DNA from: JAZQHR01 sp045540815
Lineage (GTDB): Bacteria; Bacillota; Clostridia; UMGS1810
NCBI GenBank assembly: GCA_045540815.1
Contig: JAZQHY010000009.1
Location: 1-18,321 of the forward strand
Direction of reading: 5' to 3'
DNA length: 18,321 nt
The position numbers and the translations under genes are program-made. The notes below the pieces were generated by a model. The model had not been told where the DNA came from and ran no database searches. It worked only from the letters and a program-made list of their open reading frames with translations. Shown here piece after piece: positions 7,721-14,592 of this stretch; position 1 is the stretch's first letter, and each line of letters begins with the position of its first letter.

Positions 7721-7779
7721 ATCATAGATTAGGTATATAATTTTTATGATATAGATTGTTTACGAAAGGAAAGACGGTT

Positions 7780-9543
7780 ATGAAAATAATTTACAACGAC
7801 GGACATGTAGACGAATGTCCTAAGGAAGAAGAATTACACGTAATACGCCACAGTGCTGCTCATATAATGGCGCAGGCGATTTTAAGACTTTATCCTGATG
7901 CTAAATTTGCTTACGGTCCTGCAAACGAAAAAGGTTTCCACTATGATGTAGACCTTGGCGATGCTAAGCTTTCAGAGGAAGATTTAGTTAAAATTGAGCA
8001 GGAAATGAAGAAAATCACAAAGGAAAACCTTCCTATAAAATCATTTATTCTTCCGAGAGAAGAAGCTATTAAGCTTATGAAAGACAGGGGAGAAATATAT
8101 AAGGTTGAGCATATTGATGACCTTCCTGAAGATGCCCAGATTAGCTTCTATCAGCAGGGTGAGTATATAGATATGTGTACAGGTCCGCATCTTTGCTATA
8201 CAAAGGCATTAAAGGCGTTTAAGATAATGAGCGTTTCGGGTGCGTACTGGAAAAATGATAAAAATAACACTATGCTTACTCGTGTAAACGGTATTGCATT
8301 TGCTACAAATCAGGAGCTTGAGGATCACCTTAAACTACTTGAAGAGGCTGAAAAGAGAGATCACAGAAAGATAGGCAAGGAAATGGGATTATTTATGATG
8401 AGCGAAGAAGCTCCAGGATTTCCATTTTTCCTACCAAAAGGTATGGCTCTTAAAAATGCTCTTATTGATTACTGGAGAGAAATTCACACTCGTGAGAACT
8501 ATGTAGAAATAAGCACCCCGCTTATTATGAACAGACACCTTTGGGAAACAAGCGGTCACTGGGACCACTACAAAGACAATATGTATTCTACTACTATAGA
8601 TGAGGAAACATACTGTGTTAAGCCTATGAACTGTCCGGGCGGTGTTATGGTATATGCATCAAAACCGCACAGCTATCGTGAGCTTCCTCTTCGTGCAGGC
8701 GAGCTGGGATTAGTACACAGACACGAGCTTAAGGGCGCACTTCACGGACTATTTCGAGTAAGATGCTTTACTCAGGACGATGCGCACATTTTTATGCGTC
8801 GTGACCAGATAAGAGATGAAATAGTAAACGTTGTTCATCTTATAAACGAAGTATATGAAAAATTTGGATTTAACTATTTCGTAGAGCTTTCTACAAGACC
8901 TGAAGACAGTATGGGTAGCGATGAGGATTGGGAAGCAGCTACTAACGGCTTAAAGAGTGCTCTTGAGGCGCTTGAGCTTCCATATACTATCAACGAAGGT
9001 GACGGTGCATTCTACGGACCAAAGATTGACTTCCACTTACAGGATTCACTTGGCAGAACTTGGCAGTGTGGTACTATTCAGCTTGACTTCCAGATGCCTA
9101 TAAACTTTAACTTGGAATACACTGATGAAAACGGCGAAAAGCAGAAACCTATTATGATTCATCGCGTATGCTTCGGTTCTATCGAAAGATTTATCGGTAT
9201 TATCACAGAACATTTTGCGGGTAAGTTCCCTGTATGGCTTGCTCCAGTTCAGGCTAAGGTACTTCTAGTATCTGAAAAGAGTGCTGATTATGCAAATGAT
9301 GTGTACGAGAAATTAAAAGCAGCCGGTATACGTGTTGAAATAGATAGACGTAACGAGAAAATAGGTTATATGATAAGAGAGGCACAGGTTGTAGACCGTA
9401 TTCCGTATATGATTATTATCGGTCAGAGCGAAATAGAAAACAACAACATCTCTATCAGAAACAGAGATAACGGTGAAACTCTTACTATGACAGTAGATGA
9501 GTTTATCGCTAAGATAAAGACAGAAATAAAAGACAGAGTTTAA
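7780..9543 (+). CDS. thrS: Threonine--tRNA ligase lacking most of the TGS domain
   Basis: This 587-residue cytoplasmic class II synthetase charges tRNA-Thr. The start is ATG 7780, preceded by AAAGGA (7765-7770). The editing domain comes almost at once: HSAAH at residues 24-28 and CTGPH at 133-137, both 49 residues earlier than the E. coli equivalents (H73/H77, C182/H186). Most of the N-terminal TGS domain is therefore absent, leaving a stub (KIIYNDGHVDECP). The catalytic core is intact: zinc ligands in NCPGG, DDAH and the HRV before motif 3; motif 2 FRVRCFTQDDAHIF; motif 3 FGSIERFIGIITEHF. The anticodon-binding domain starts at PVWLAPVQ and includes KIGYMIREA. The missing domain looks natural, since no frame upstream continues it. 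Regulation is by its own promoter, without a T-box. Confidence 0.97.
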   Translation: MKIIYNDGHVDECPKEEELHVIRHSAAHIMAQAILRLYPDAKFAYGPANEKGFHYDVDLGDAKLSEEDLVKIEQEMKKITKENLPIKSFILPREEAIKLMKDRGEIYKVEHIDDLPEDAQISFYQQGEYIDMCTGPHLCYTKALKAFKIMSVSGAYWKNDKNNTMLTRVNGIAFATNQELEDHLKLLEEAEKRDHRKIGKEMGLFMMSEEAPGFPFFLPKGMALKNALIDYWREIHTRENYVEISTPLIMNRHLWETSGHWDHYKDNMYSTTIDEETYCVKPMNCPGGVMVYASKPHSYRELPLRAGELGLVHRHELKGALHGLFRVRCFTQDDAHIFMRRDQIRDEIVNVVHLINEVYEKFGFNYFVELSTRPEDSMGSDEDWEAATNGLKSALEALELPYTINEGDGAFYGPKIDFHLQDSLGRTWQCGTIQLDFQMPINFNLEYTDENGEKQKPIMIHRVCFGSIERFIGIITEHFAGKFPVWLAPVQAKVLLVSEKSADYANDVYEKLKAAGIRVEIDRRNEKIGYMIREAQVVDRIPYMIIIGQSEIENNNISIRNRDNGETLTMTVDEFIAKIKTEIKDRV

Positions 9544-9549
9544 TAAATT

Positions 9550-9589
9550 AAAAAGGACTAATGGGATAATTACCCGTTAGTCCTTTTTT
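9550..9589 (+). terminator. Intrinsic terminator of thrS
   Basis: A 16-bp stem (9550-9565 with 9573-9588, one G-U pair) contains GGACTAATGGG/CCCGTTAGTCC and has a 7-base loop and a T-run. It lies just after the thrS stop codon. Confidence 0.92.
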
Positions 9590-9604
9590 AAAAGCAATTT
9601 AACA

Positions 9605-9643
9605 AAACCGCCATTTTTGGATTAACCATAAAAATGGCGGTTT
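9605..9643 (-). terminator. Intrinsic terminator of the YitT-family gene
   Basis: A perfect 14-bp stem (9605-9618 with 9630-9643) contains AAACCGCCATTTTT and has an 11-base loop. On the minus strand it is followed by TTTTGTT. It stands 14 bp beyond the stop codon of the minus-strand gene and back to back with the thrS terminator. Confidence 0.85.
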
Positions 9644-9657
9644 AATATTTTAAAAAT

Positions 9658-10509
9658 TTACACGACTTGTCTGAAGCCTTTTCCTATGATATCACTTGTG
9701 TTGGTTATTATGATAAATGCGTGAGGGTCAACCTCTTTTGCATATTTTCTAAGCTTTACCGCTTGCGAACGGCTGAGAACTGTATGTATCATACTGCGTT
9801 TATCGTGTGAGTATGCGCCTTCGCAGGCATTGCAAATGGTCGCACCTCTGTGAATTTCTACGTTTATATATGATGCAATTTTCTCTGCTTCACTTGTTAT
9901 GATAGTAAAGTATTTTGAAAGGTTGATGCTTTCTATCATATTGTCGACTAAAAGTGCTTTTGTAAGAAGTCCAAATATTGAAAACAGTCCTGTTTCAATG
10001 CCAAATACCATACCTGAAACTGTCGCAATGAGTGCATCTGCCAAAAACAGCGCTTTGCCTATGTCAAGCGAAAGATATTTTTTAAGTATCATCGCTATTA
10101 TATCCGTACCGCCGTTTGAAGCACCAAGGTTAAATAAAAGTGCACTTCCAAATGCAGGGAGGATAACTGCAAAAAGTATCTCAAGCATTGGTTGTGATGT
10201 GAGTGGGGAAGACAGCGGAAAAACTCTTTCAAATATGTATATTGAAAACGACAAAAGAAGACTTGAATATACTGTCTTTATCCCGAATGACCTTCCGATA
10301 AACAGAAAACCGATTATAAGTAGTGCTATATTTATGATGAGCACGTATGTACCTGCAGAAATATTAGGTGATATAGCGCCGAGTATAACTGATATACCGC
10401 TTACTCCACCAGTGGAGAAATTGTTTGGAAATTTGAAAAAGTATACTCCAATAGATACAAGAAGTGTACCTAATGTGATTGTAATAAATTCATTTAATTT
10501 TTTTAGCAT
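9658..10509 (-). CDS. YitT family membrane protein (DUF161 + DUF2179)
   Basis: This 283-residue protein has a hydrophobic N-terminal part with five or six membrane helices (about residues 8-190). It includes the family segments NNFSTGGVSGISVIL and LGASNGGTDIIAMIL. The C-terminal cytoplasmic DUF2179 domain (about 200-280) has EIHRGATICNACEGAYS, VLSRSQAVKLRKYAKEVDPH and the terminal IIGKGF. Length and domain order are normal for the family. YitT proteins are widespread and multi-copy in Bacillota; their function is unknown, with transport suspected. The start is ATG 10509, with GAAAGG 12 bp upstream; another ATG at 10519 is out of frame. The promoter (10552-10580) sits inside a striking four-box inverted repeat, which suggests dedicated control. 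Confidence 0.92.
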   Translation of the reverse strand: MLKKLNEFITITLGTLLVSIGVYFFKFPNNFSTGGVSGISVILGAISPNISAGTYVLIINIALLIIGFLFIGRSFGIKTVYSSLLLSFSIYIFERVFPLSSPLTSQPMLEILFAVILPAFGSALLFNLGASNGGTDIIAMILKKYLSLDIGKALFLADALIATVSGMVFGIETGLFSIFGLLTKALLVDNMIESINLSKYFTIITSEAEKIASYINVEIHRGATICNACEGAYSHDKRSMIHTVLSRSQAVKLRKYAKEVDPHAFIIITNTSDIIGKGFRQVV

Positions 10510-10527
10510 ATGTATTCATAACCTTTC

Positions 10528-10592
10528 ATTGTATTTTTATTGTATTTTTAGATTATAACACACTATTTTAAAAAATACAATAAAAATACAAT
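10528..10592. repeat. 22-bp perfect inverted repeat built from four 10-bp boxes
   Basis: The left arm 10528-10549 holds TTGTATTTTT twice (10529-10538, 10540-10549), 11 bp apart. The right arm 10571-10592 holds the complement AAAAATACAA twice (10571-10580, 10582-10591). The arms match perfectly and are separated by 21 bp containing the -10 of the YitT promoter. The 11-bp phasing, about one helical turn, suits cooperative protein binding to one DNA face, so an operator is the best guess. Confidence 0.75.
10552..10580 (-). promoter_or_regulatory. Promoter of the YitT-family gene
   Basis: On the minus strand, -35 TTGTAT (10580-10575) and -10 TATAAT (10557-10552) are separated by 17 bp, with an extended -10 TG at 10560-10559. 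The -35 lies within the upstream arm of the 22-bp inverted repeat, and the start point (about 10545) falls in the downstream arm. Confidence 0.72.
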
Positions 10593-10635
10593 TTTATTTT
10601 AAATAAAAATAAAATAAAAAATATTAAATTTTCTC

Positions 10636-10664
10636 TTGACTAATGGCGAAAAAAGATATATAAT
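10636..10664 (+). promoter_or_regulatory. Promoter of tRNA-Lys
   Basis: TTGACT (10636-10641) and TATAAT (10659-10664) are 17 bp apart, with an almost pure A/T stretch upstream (10592-10634) that could act as an UP element. The start point is near 10671, about 18 nt before the mature tRNA. Confidence 0.82.
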
Positions 10665-10688
10665 ATATTTCGTGTTAAAAAAACAAAT

Positions 10689-10764
10689 GCACCTTTAGCT
10701 CAGTTGGTAGAGCACCTGACTCTTAATCAGGGTGTCCAGGGTTCGAGCCCCTGAAGGTGCACCA
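10689..10764 (+). tRNA. trnK: tRNA-Lys (anticodon CUU)
   Basis: This is a complete 76-nt cloverleaf. The acceptor stem GCACCTT (10689-10695) pairs with AAGGTGC (10754-10760). The D arm is GCTC/GAGC with GG in the loop. The anticodon stem CCTGA/TCAGG carries loop CTCTTAA, with anticodon CTT at 10722-10724. The T arm is CAGGG/CCCTG with loop TTCGAGC. Discriminator A is followed by an encoded CCA (10762-10764). It reads AAG codons and is transcribed alone between its own promoter and terminator. Confidence 0.98.
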
Positions 10765-10792
10765 AAAGCATACCATTGGTATGCTTTTTTTG
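10765..10792 (+). terminator. Intrinsic terminator of tRNA-Lys
   Basis: GCATACC (10768-10774) and GGTATGC (10778-10784) form a stem with an ATT loop, extended by A/T pairs and followed by seven T. It begins directly after the tRNA CCA end. Confidence 0.92.
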
Positions 10793-10809
10793 TTTTTCAA
10801 ATTATTCAG

Positions 10810-10846
10810 TTGAATTTAAAAAAATAGTATGATAAGATAATTATCA
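10810..10846 (+). promoter_or_regulatory. Probable promoter with palindrome upstream of the M20D gene
   Basis: TTGAAT (10810-10815) and TAAGAT (10833-10838) are 17 bp apart. The -10 is covered by the palindrome TGATAA-N5-TTATCA (10830-10846), which could be an operator. The match is moderate, and no function has been shown. Confidence 0.5.
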
Positions 10847-10873
10847 ATAGTTAAATATTTTGGAGGCAGAGAT

Positions 10874-12208
10874 ATGTTGCAAAAAATTATTAATGCTGTT
10901 GAAAAAAACAAAGACCTTATAATTAAAGCACATGATTATATTTGGGCAAATCCTGAGACAGGATATCGCGAGTGGAAGACAACGGAATATTTAAAGAAAG
11001 AATACGAAAAACTAGGATACAAGCTTAATATGGCAGGGGATATTCCTGGATTTTATACAGAGATTGATACTGGGAAGAAAGGCCCGAAGGTGATGATACT
11101 GGGCGAACTAGATTCGCTTATCTGCCCTAATCATCCTGATTCCGACCCTGAAACAGGCGCGGTGCATTGCTGCGGTCACAGTGCGCAAAGTGCGGCGCTT
11201 CTAGGCATAGCTGCAGCGCTTAAAGAGCCTGGTATACTTGACGATATTTGCGGTAAGATTGTGCTTTGTGCTGTTCCTGCAGAAGAGCTTATTGAGGTTG
11301 AATACAGAACAGAACTTAAAATTAAAGGTATAATAAAATACTTCGGCGGAAAAGCTGAATTTTTACGCAGAGGATATTTTGACGGAGTTGATATTGCATT
11401 TATGGTGCATACTTCAATTGAACCTTCAGCTAATCTTGGTTCGATTGGTTGTATGGCAAAGAAAATCTCTTATAAAGGTGTATCTGCACACGCAGGTGGT
11501 AGTCCATGGAGAGGTGTTAATGCTCTTTATGCGGCAAATCTTGGATTAAGCGCTATAAACTCAATAAGGGAAACTTTTAAAGATAATGAACACATAAGAG
11601 TTCATCCCATTATCACTCACGGCGGTGAGGTAGTAAATGCTATCCCAGAGCTTGTTACTATGGAAAGCTTTGTAAGAGGTCTTACATTTGAGGCGATAGC
11701 TGATGCAAATAAAAAGGTAAACCGCGCACTTGTAGGTGGGGCACTTTCTTTAGGTGCGCATATAGAAATAGACGATACACCAGGTTACAGTCCACTTATA
11801 AACGATGTGAATATGCTGGATATTGCAGAGGAAATGTCAAAATATGCATACCCTGATATGGAATTTAAACGCAGACAGATATATTCAACAGGAAGCACCG
11901 ATATGGGTGATTTGTCAGGTATTATGCCGGTTGTTCATCCGTATGCACCTGGTGGAAAAGGAAAGGCTCATGGAGATGATTATCAGATTGAATCAGTTGA
12001 TCTCGCGTGTGTTGACTGTGCTAAATGGCAGACACTTATGTTGTGGAAACTACTAACAAACGGTGCAGAACGTGCAAAAAAAGTTATATCAGAATTCAAA
12101 CCACGCTTTAAATCAAAAGAAGAATTTTTAACATATATTGATAGCATTGAAAGTCACGGCGAGAGAATTATTTATAACGAAGACGGAGAGGCAAAAGTAA
12201 GATTATAA
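10874..12208 (+). CDS. M20D family amidohydrolase (AbgA/AbgB, ACY1L2-like)
   Basis: This 444-residue cytoplasmic metal-dependent amidohydrolase splits an acyl or aminoacyl amide. The M20D metal site can be placed: C100 and H102 in HCCGHSAQ, catalytic E137 with E138 in VPAEEL, H179 in MVHTS, and a late His in GKGKAHGDDY. A lid domain begins after GSIGCMAKKI and carries GVSAHAGGSPWRG. Compared with short M20D hydrolases it has an insertion at about residues 140-172 (ELKIKGIIKYFGGKAEFL), as in the longer AbgB-like group. That group cleaves p-aminobenzoyl-glutamate or dipeptides; the substrate here is not known. The start is ATG 10874, with GGAGG 7 bp upstream. It has its own promoter and terminator. 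It is only distantly related to the M20 peptidase at 3836-4993. Confidence 0.9.
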   Translation: MLQKIINAVEKNKDLIIKAHDYIWANPETGYREWKTTEYLKKEYEKLGYKLNMAGDIPGFYTEIDTGKKGPKVMILGELDSLICPNHPDSDPETGAVHCCGHSAQSAALLGIAAALKEPGILDDICGKIVLCAVPAEELIEVEYRTELKIKGIIKYFGGKAEFLRRGYFDGVDIAFMVHTSIEPSANLGSIGCMAKKISYKGVSAHAGGSPWRGVNALYAANLGLSAINSIRETFKDNEHIRVHPIITHGGEVVNAIPELVTMESFVRGLTFEAIADANKKVNRALVGGALSLGAHIEIDDTPGYSPLINDVNMLDIAEEMSKYAYPDMEFKRRQIYSTGSTDMGDLSGIMPVVHPYAPGGKGKAHGDDYQIESVDLACVDCAKWQTLMLWKLLTNGAERAKKVISEFKPRFKSKEEFLTYIDSIESHGERIIYNEDGEAKVRL

Positions 12209-12216
12209 TTGATTTT

Positions 12217-12245
12217 AAAGGGCAATCATTGATTGCCCTTTTTCT
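12217..12245 (+). terminator. Intrinsic terminator of the M20D gene
   Basis: GGGCAATC (12220-12227)/GATTGCCC (12231-12238) with an ATT loop is extended by AAA/TTT and followed by TTTTTC. It lies 8 bp after the stop codon. Confidence 0.9.
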
Positions 12246-12273
12246 TTACAAAAATGTCAAATTGTGATAAAAT
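12245..12273 (+). promoter_or_regulatory. Promoter of the azlC-azlD-tmcAL operon
   Basis: TTTACA (12245-12250) and TAAAAT (12268-12273) are 17 bp apart, with an extended -10 TG (12265-12266). The start point would be near 12280, so the leader before ATG 12289 would be only about 10 nt, with AGGTGA (12279-12284) at its very 5' end. Confidence 0.65.
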
Positions 12274-12288
12274 GTAACAGGTGATTTT

Positions 12289-13005
12289 ATGAAGGAAATT
12301 AATTCATTTTTAAAGGGGATAAAAGATGGTATTCCAATATGTCTTGGCTATCTGTCGGTGTCTTTTGCGTTTGGAATATTTTCAATAGAGAGTGGACTTA
12401 GTGTGCTTCAAGCGGTACTTATTTCCATGACGAATGTCACATCTGCAGGCCAGCTTGCAGGCGTGCCTATAATCTGCGCAGGCGGCACGCTTATAGAGCT
12501 TGCGGTTGCACAGCTTGTGATAAATTTAAGGTATGCTCTTATGAGCGTATCGCTCTCGCAAAAACTTGGAAAAAGCGTACGTATGATAGACAGATTTATA
12601 ATAGCATTTGTAAATACCGACGAGGTGTTTGCGGTGGCATCGGGGCAAAATGGAAATGTAGGCAGAAACTATATGTTTGGCCTTATACTTACGCCGTTTC
12701 TTGGTTGGACCATTGGCACACTTATCGGTGCTACGGCAGGGAATTTCCTTCCGACAGAGGTGGTGTCGGCGCTTGGAATAGCTATATATGCGATGTTTGT
12801 AGCTATAGTAGTTCCGCCTATAAAGAAAAGCAGACCTACATTTTTGTGTGTGCTAACGGCTATAGTACTTAGCTGTATTTTTTACTATGTACCGTTTTTG
12901 AAGGTTATACCAAACGGCTTTGTGGTAATTATTTGTGCAGCGGTGGCAAGCATAATTTTTGCAATTGTTTCACCTGTTAGAATATGCGAGGAGGCAGAAA
13001 AATGA
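12289..13005 (+). CDS. azlC: AzlC family branched-chain amino acid exporter, large subunit
   Basis: This 238-residue membrane protein has about six to eight hydrophobic segments. Together with AzlD it forms the two-component LIV-E type exporter that removes excess branched-chain amino acids or analogues such as azaleucine. Family hallmarks are the opening FLKGIKDGIPICLGYLSVSF with AFGI after it, the segment AVAQLVINLRYALMSVSLSQ in the middle, and the length of about 240. The start is ATG 12289, with AGGTGA 4 bp upstream. The stop codon overlaps the azlD start (ATGA), so the two subunits are translationally coupled. The name rests on family membership; the exact substrate is not shown. Confidence 0.93.
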   Translation: MKEINSFLKGIKDGIPICLGYLSVSFAFGIFSIESGLSVLQAVLISMTNVTSAGQLAGVPIICAGGTLIELAVAQLVINLRYALMSVSLSQKLGKSVRMIDRFIIAFVNTDEVFAVASGQNGNVGRNYMFGLILTPFLGWTIGTLIGATAGNFLPTEVVSALGIAIYAMFVAIVVPPIKKSRPTFLCVLTAIVLSCIFYYVPFLKVIPNGFVVIICAAVASIIFAIVSPVRICEEAEK

Positions 13006-13316
13006 AAATGAACTTTTACATCTACCTTCTTGTGATGGCAGGAGTAACGTATCTTATACGAATGCTTCCGCTTATTTTGGTAAAATCTAAGATAAGAAAT
13101 AAATTTTTACTATCTTTTTTATATTACATACCATACGCGGTGCTAAGCGTAATGACTATACCTGCGATATTTTATTCAACGGCAAGTAAGATTTCTGCGA
13201 TAGTTGGTTTTGCGGTAGCGGTATTACTTGCATATTTTGAAAAGAGTCTTACAAAGGTTGCGATTGCCGCTTGTGTGGTAGTGTTTATCGTTGAAAAGCT
13301 AATTTCGATTATCTGA
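13002..13316 (+). CDS. azlD: AzlD family branched-chain amino acid exporter, small subunit
   Basis: This 104-residue membrane protein has three or four helices and is the small partner of AzlC. The hallmark GVTYLIRMLPLILVKSK lies near the N-terminus, as in AzlD proteins, and the length is typical. The preferred start is ATG 13002, which overlaps the azlC stop in ATGA and has AGGAGG at 12989-12994, 7 bp away. The in-frame ATG 12984 would put that ribosome site inside the gene. tmcAL starts 18 bp downstream. Confidence 0.92.
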   Translation: MKMNFYIYLLVMAGVTYLIRMLPLILVKSKIRNKFLLSFLYYIPYAVLSVMTIPAIFYSTASKISAIVGFAVAVLLAYFEKSLTKVAIAACVVVFIVEKLISII

Positions 13317-13334
13317 TAAAGAGAGGCTAAGGTT

Positions 13335-14528
13335 ATGAAAGTATTGGGAATAATCTCGGAGTACAATCCGTTTCACAACGGACACAAGTACCAGATAGAA
13401 AGGTCAAAGGAAATAACAGGTGCTGACTGCGTTGTTGCCGTAATGAGCGGTAGTTTTGTGCAGAGAGGTGAACCTGCGCTTTTTGATAAGTGGACAAGGA
13501 CTAAAATGGCACTGTTAAATGGAGTTGATTTGGTGCTTGAGCTTCCTTCGTACTATGTGCTTCAGTATGCAAATGCATTTGCATATGGCGGAGTAAAGGT
13601 GCTTGATTCGCTTGGTGTGGTAAACTACCTAAGCTTTGGCAGTGAAATGGGCGACGTGGAAAAAATTAAGAAAATCGCATCTCTTATGGGCGATGAAACC
13701 GAAACCTTCAAGCAAAACCTTAACGCATCATTAAAAGAGGGTATGAGCTATCCTATGGCACTTGAAACGGCTATTTCAATGGAACCTGGATTTGAAGATA
13801 TGGGTGAAAAGCTGTTTTCACCAAACAACACCCTTGGCATAAATTATGTGTGTGCGCTTAACAAAATTGGCTCTAAAATTGAGCCAATTACTGTAAAAAG
13901 AGTGGGAAGTGCGTATCACGATGATCTTCTAAATGACCGCTTTGCGTCGGCGTCGGGCATACGAAATGCTATCAAAGAAGGTGAAGGTATACTTGACTAT
14001 GTGCCCGAAAGTATGAAGTTTATAAATGATGCAGATAAGTTTTCGGATGAAAAGCTCGAAAGCCTTATACTAGGATATTTCCGCATGAGAACTCCCGAAG
14101 AGATAGAAAATGTACCCGGTATGGAGGACGGACTTGCGAACAGATTTATAAGCATCGCAAAAACATCAAACAGCTTAAGCGACTTTTTCTCGGCGCTTAC
14201 AAGCAAACGTCACACACTCAGCAGAATAAAAAGAATATGCTACTGCGCATTATTGGGAATACGTGATGACAAAAAAATGGATTATATCCGTGTTCTCGGC
14301 TTTACAGAAAAGGGCAGAGAGCTATTAAAAGAAGCAAATAAACGTGCTAAATATCCTATCGTAACAAAGGTAGCGGATTTTGCGCCTGACGATGACAGTA
14401 TGTTTAAATATGATGTAATGGCAACTGATTTGTCTTACCTTGCAAATAACAACAAAATAGACAGAGTGGCATCAAAGGATTACACCACATCACCGCTATT
14501 TATATACACACCTGCAAATATGAGGTGA
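13335..14528 (+). CDS. tmcAL: tRNA(Met) cytidine acetate ligase TmcAL (YlbM)
   Basis: This 397-residue cytoplasmic enzyme makes N4-acetylcytidine at wobble position 34 of elongator tRNA-Met, using ATP and free acetate, which secures AUG/AUA discrimination. The N-terminal nucleotidyltransferase fold has the motif GIISEYNPFHNGH at residues 5-17 (HxGH = H14-H17), followed by MSGSFVQRGEPALFDKW. The C-terminal part carries the family segment YCALLGIRDDKK and later VLGFTEKGRELL. The length is normal (about 400). The start is ATG 13335, with AGAGAGG 8 bp upstream. It follows azlD by 18 bp without a terminator, so it is probably in that operon; the functional link is not obvious. Confidence 0.94.
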   Translation: MKVLGIISEYNPFHNGHKYQIERSKEITGADCVVAVMSGSFVQRGEPALFDKWTRTKMALLNGVDLVLELPSYYVLQYANAFAYGGVKVLDSLGVVNYLSFGSEMGDVEKIKKIASLMGDETETFKQNLNASLKEGMSYPMALETAISMEPGFEDMGEKLFSPNNTLGINYVCALNKIGSKIEPITVKRVGSAYHDDLLNDRFASASGIRNAIKEGEGILDYVPESMKFINDADKFSDEKLESLILGYFRMRTPEEIENVPGMEDGLANRFISIAKTSNSLSDFFSALTSKRHTLSRIKRICYCALLGIRDDKKMDYIRVLGFTEKGRELLKEANKRAKYPIVTKVADFAPDDDSMFKYDVMATDLSYLANNNKIDRVASKDYTTSPLFIYTPANMR

Positions 14529-14592
14529 ATGGAACTTTCCGATATATCTATTCGTCTAAATAATGTAAAATATATCCTGTGAGGTGACATAT

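Noticed and set aside
7698..7779. T-box riboswitch before thrS
   Set aside because: There are only about 53 nt between the predicted start point and the ATG, with no specifier stem or antiterminator.
9899..10558. 219-residue plus-strand open frame
   Set aside because: It is a long shadow of the YitT-family gene, whose membrane helices and DUF2179 motifs lie on the other strand; the frame would also run through the inverted repeat.
10591..10615. ATTTTATTTT/AAAATAAAAT inverted repeat
   Set aside because: It consists only of A and T in a region of very low complexity; more likely an UP-element-like tract than an operator.
14541..14576. GATATAT...ATATATC inverted repeat before the lipoprotein gene
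   Set aside because: It has 7-bp AT-rich arms with 22 bp between them and no recognisable -35/-10 pair; likely chance in AT-rich DNA.
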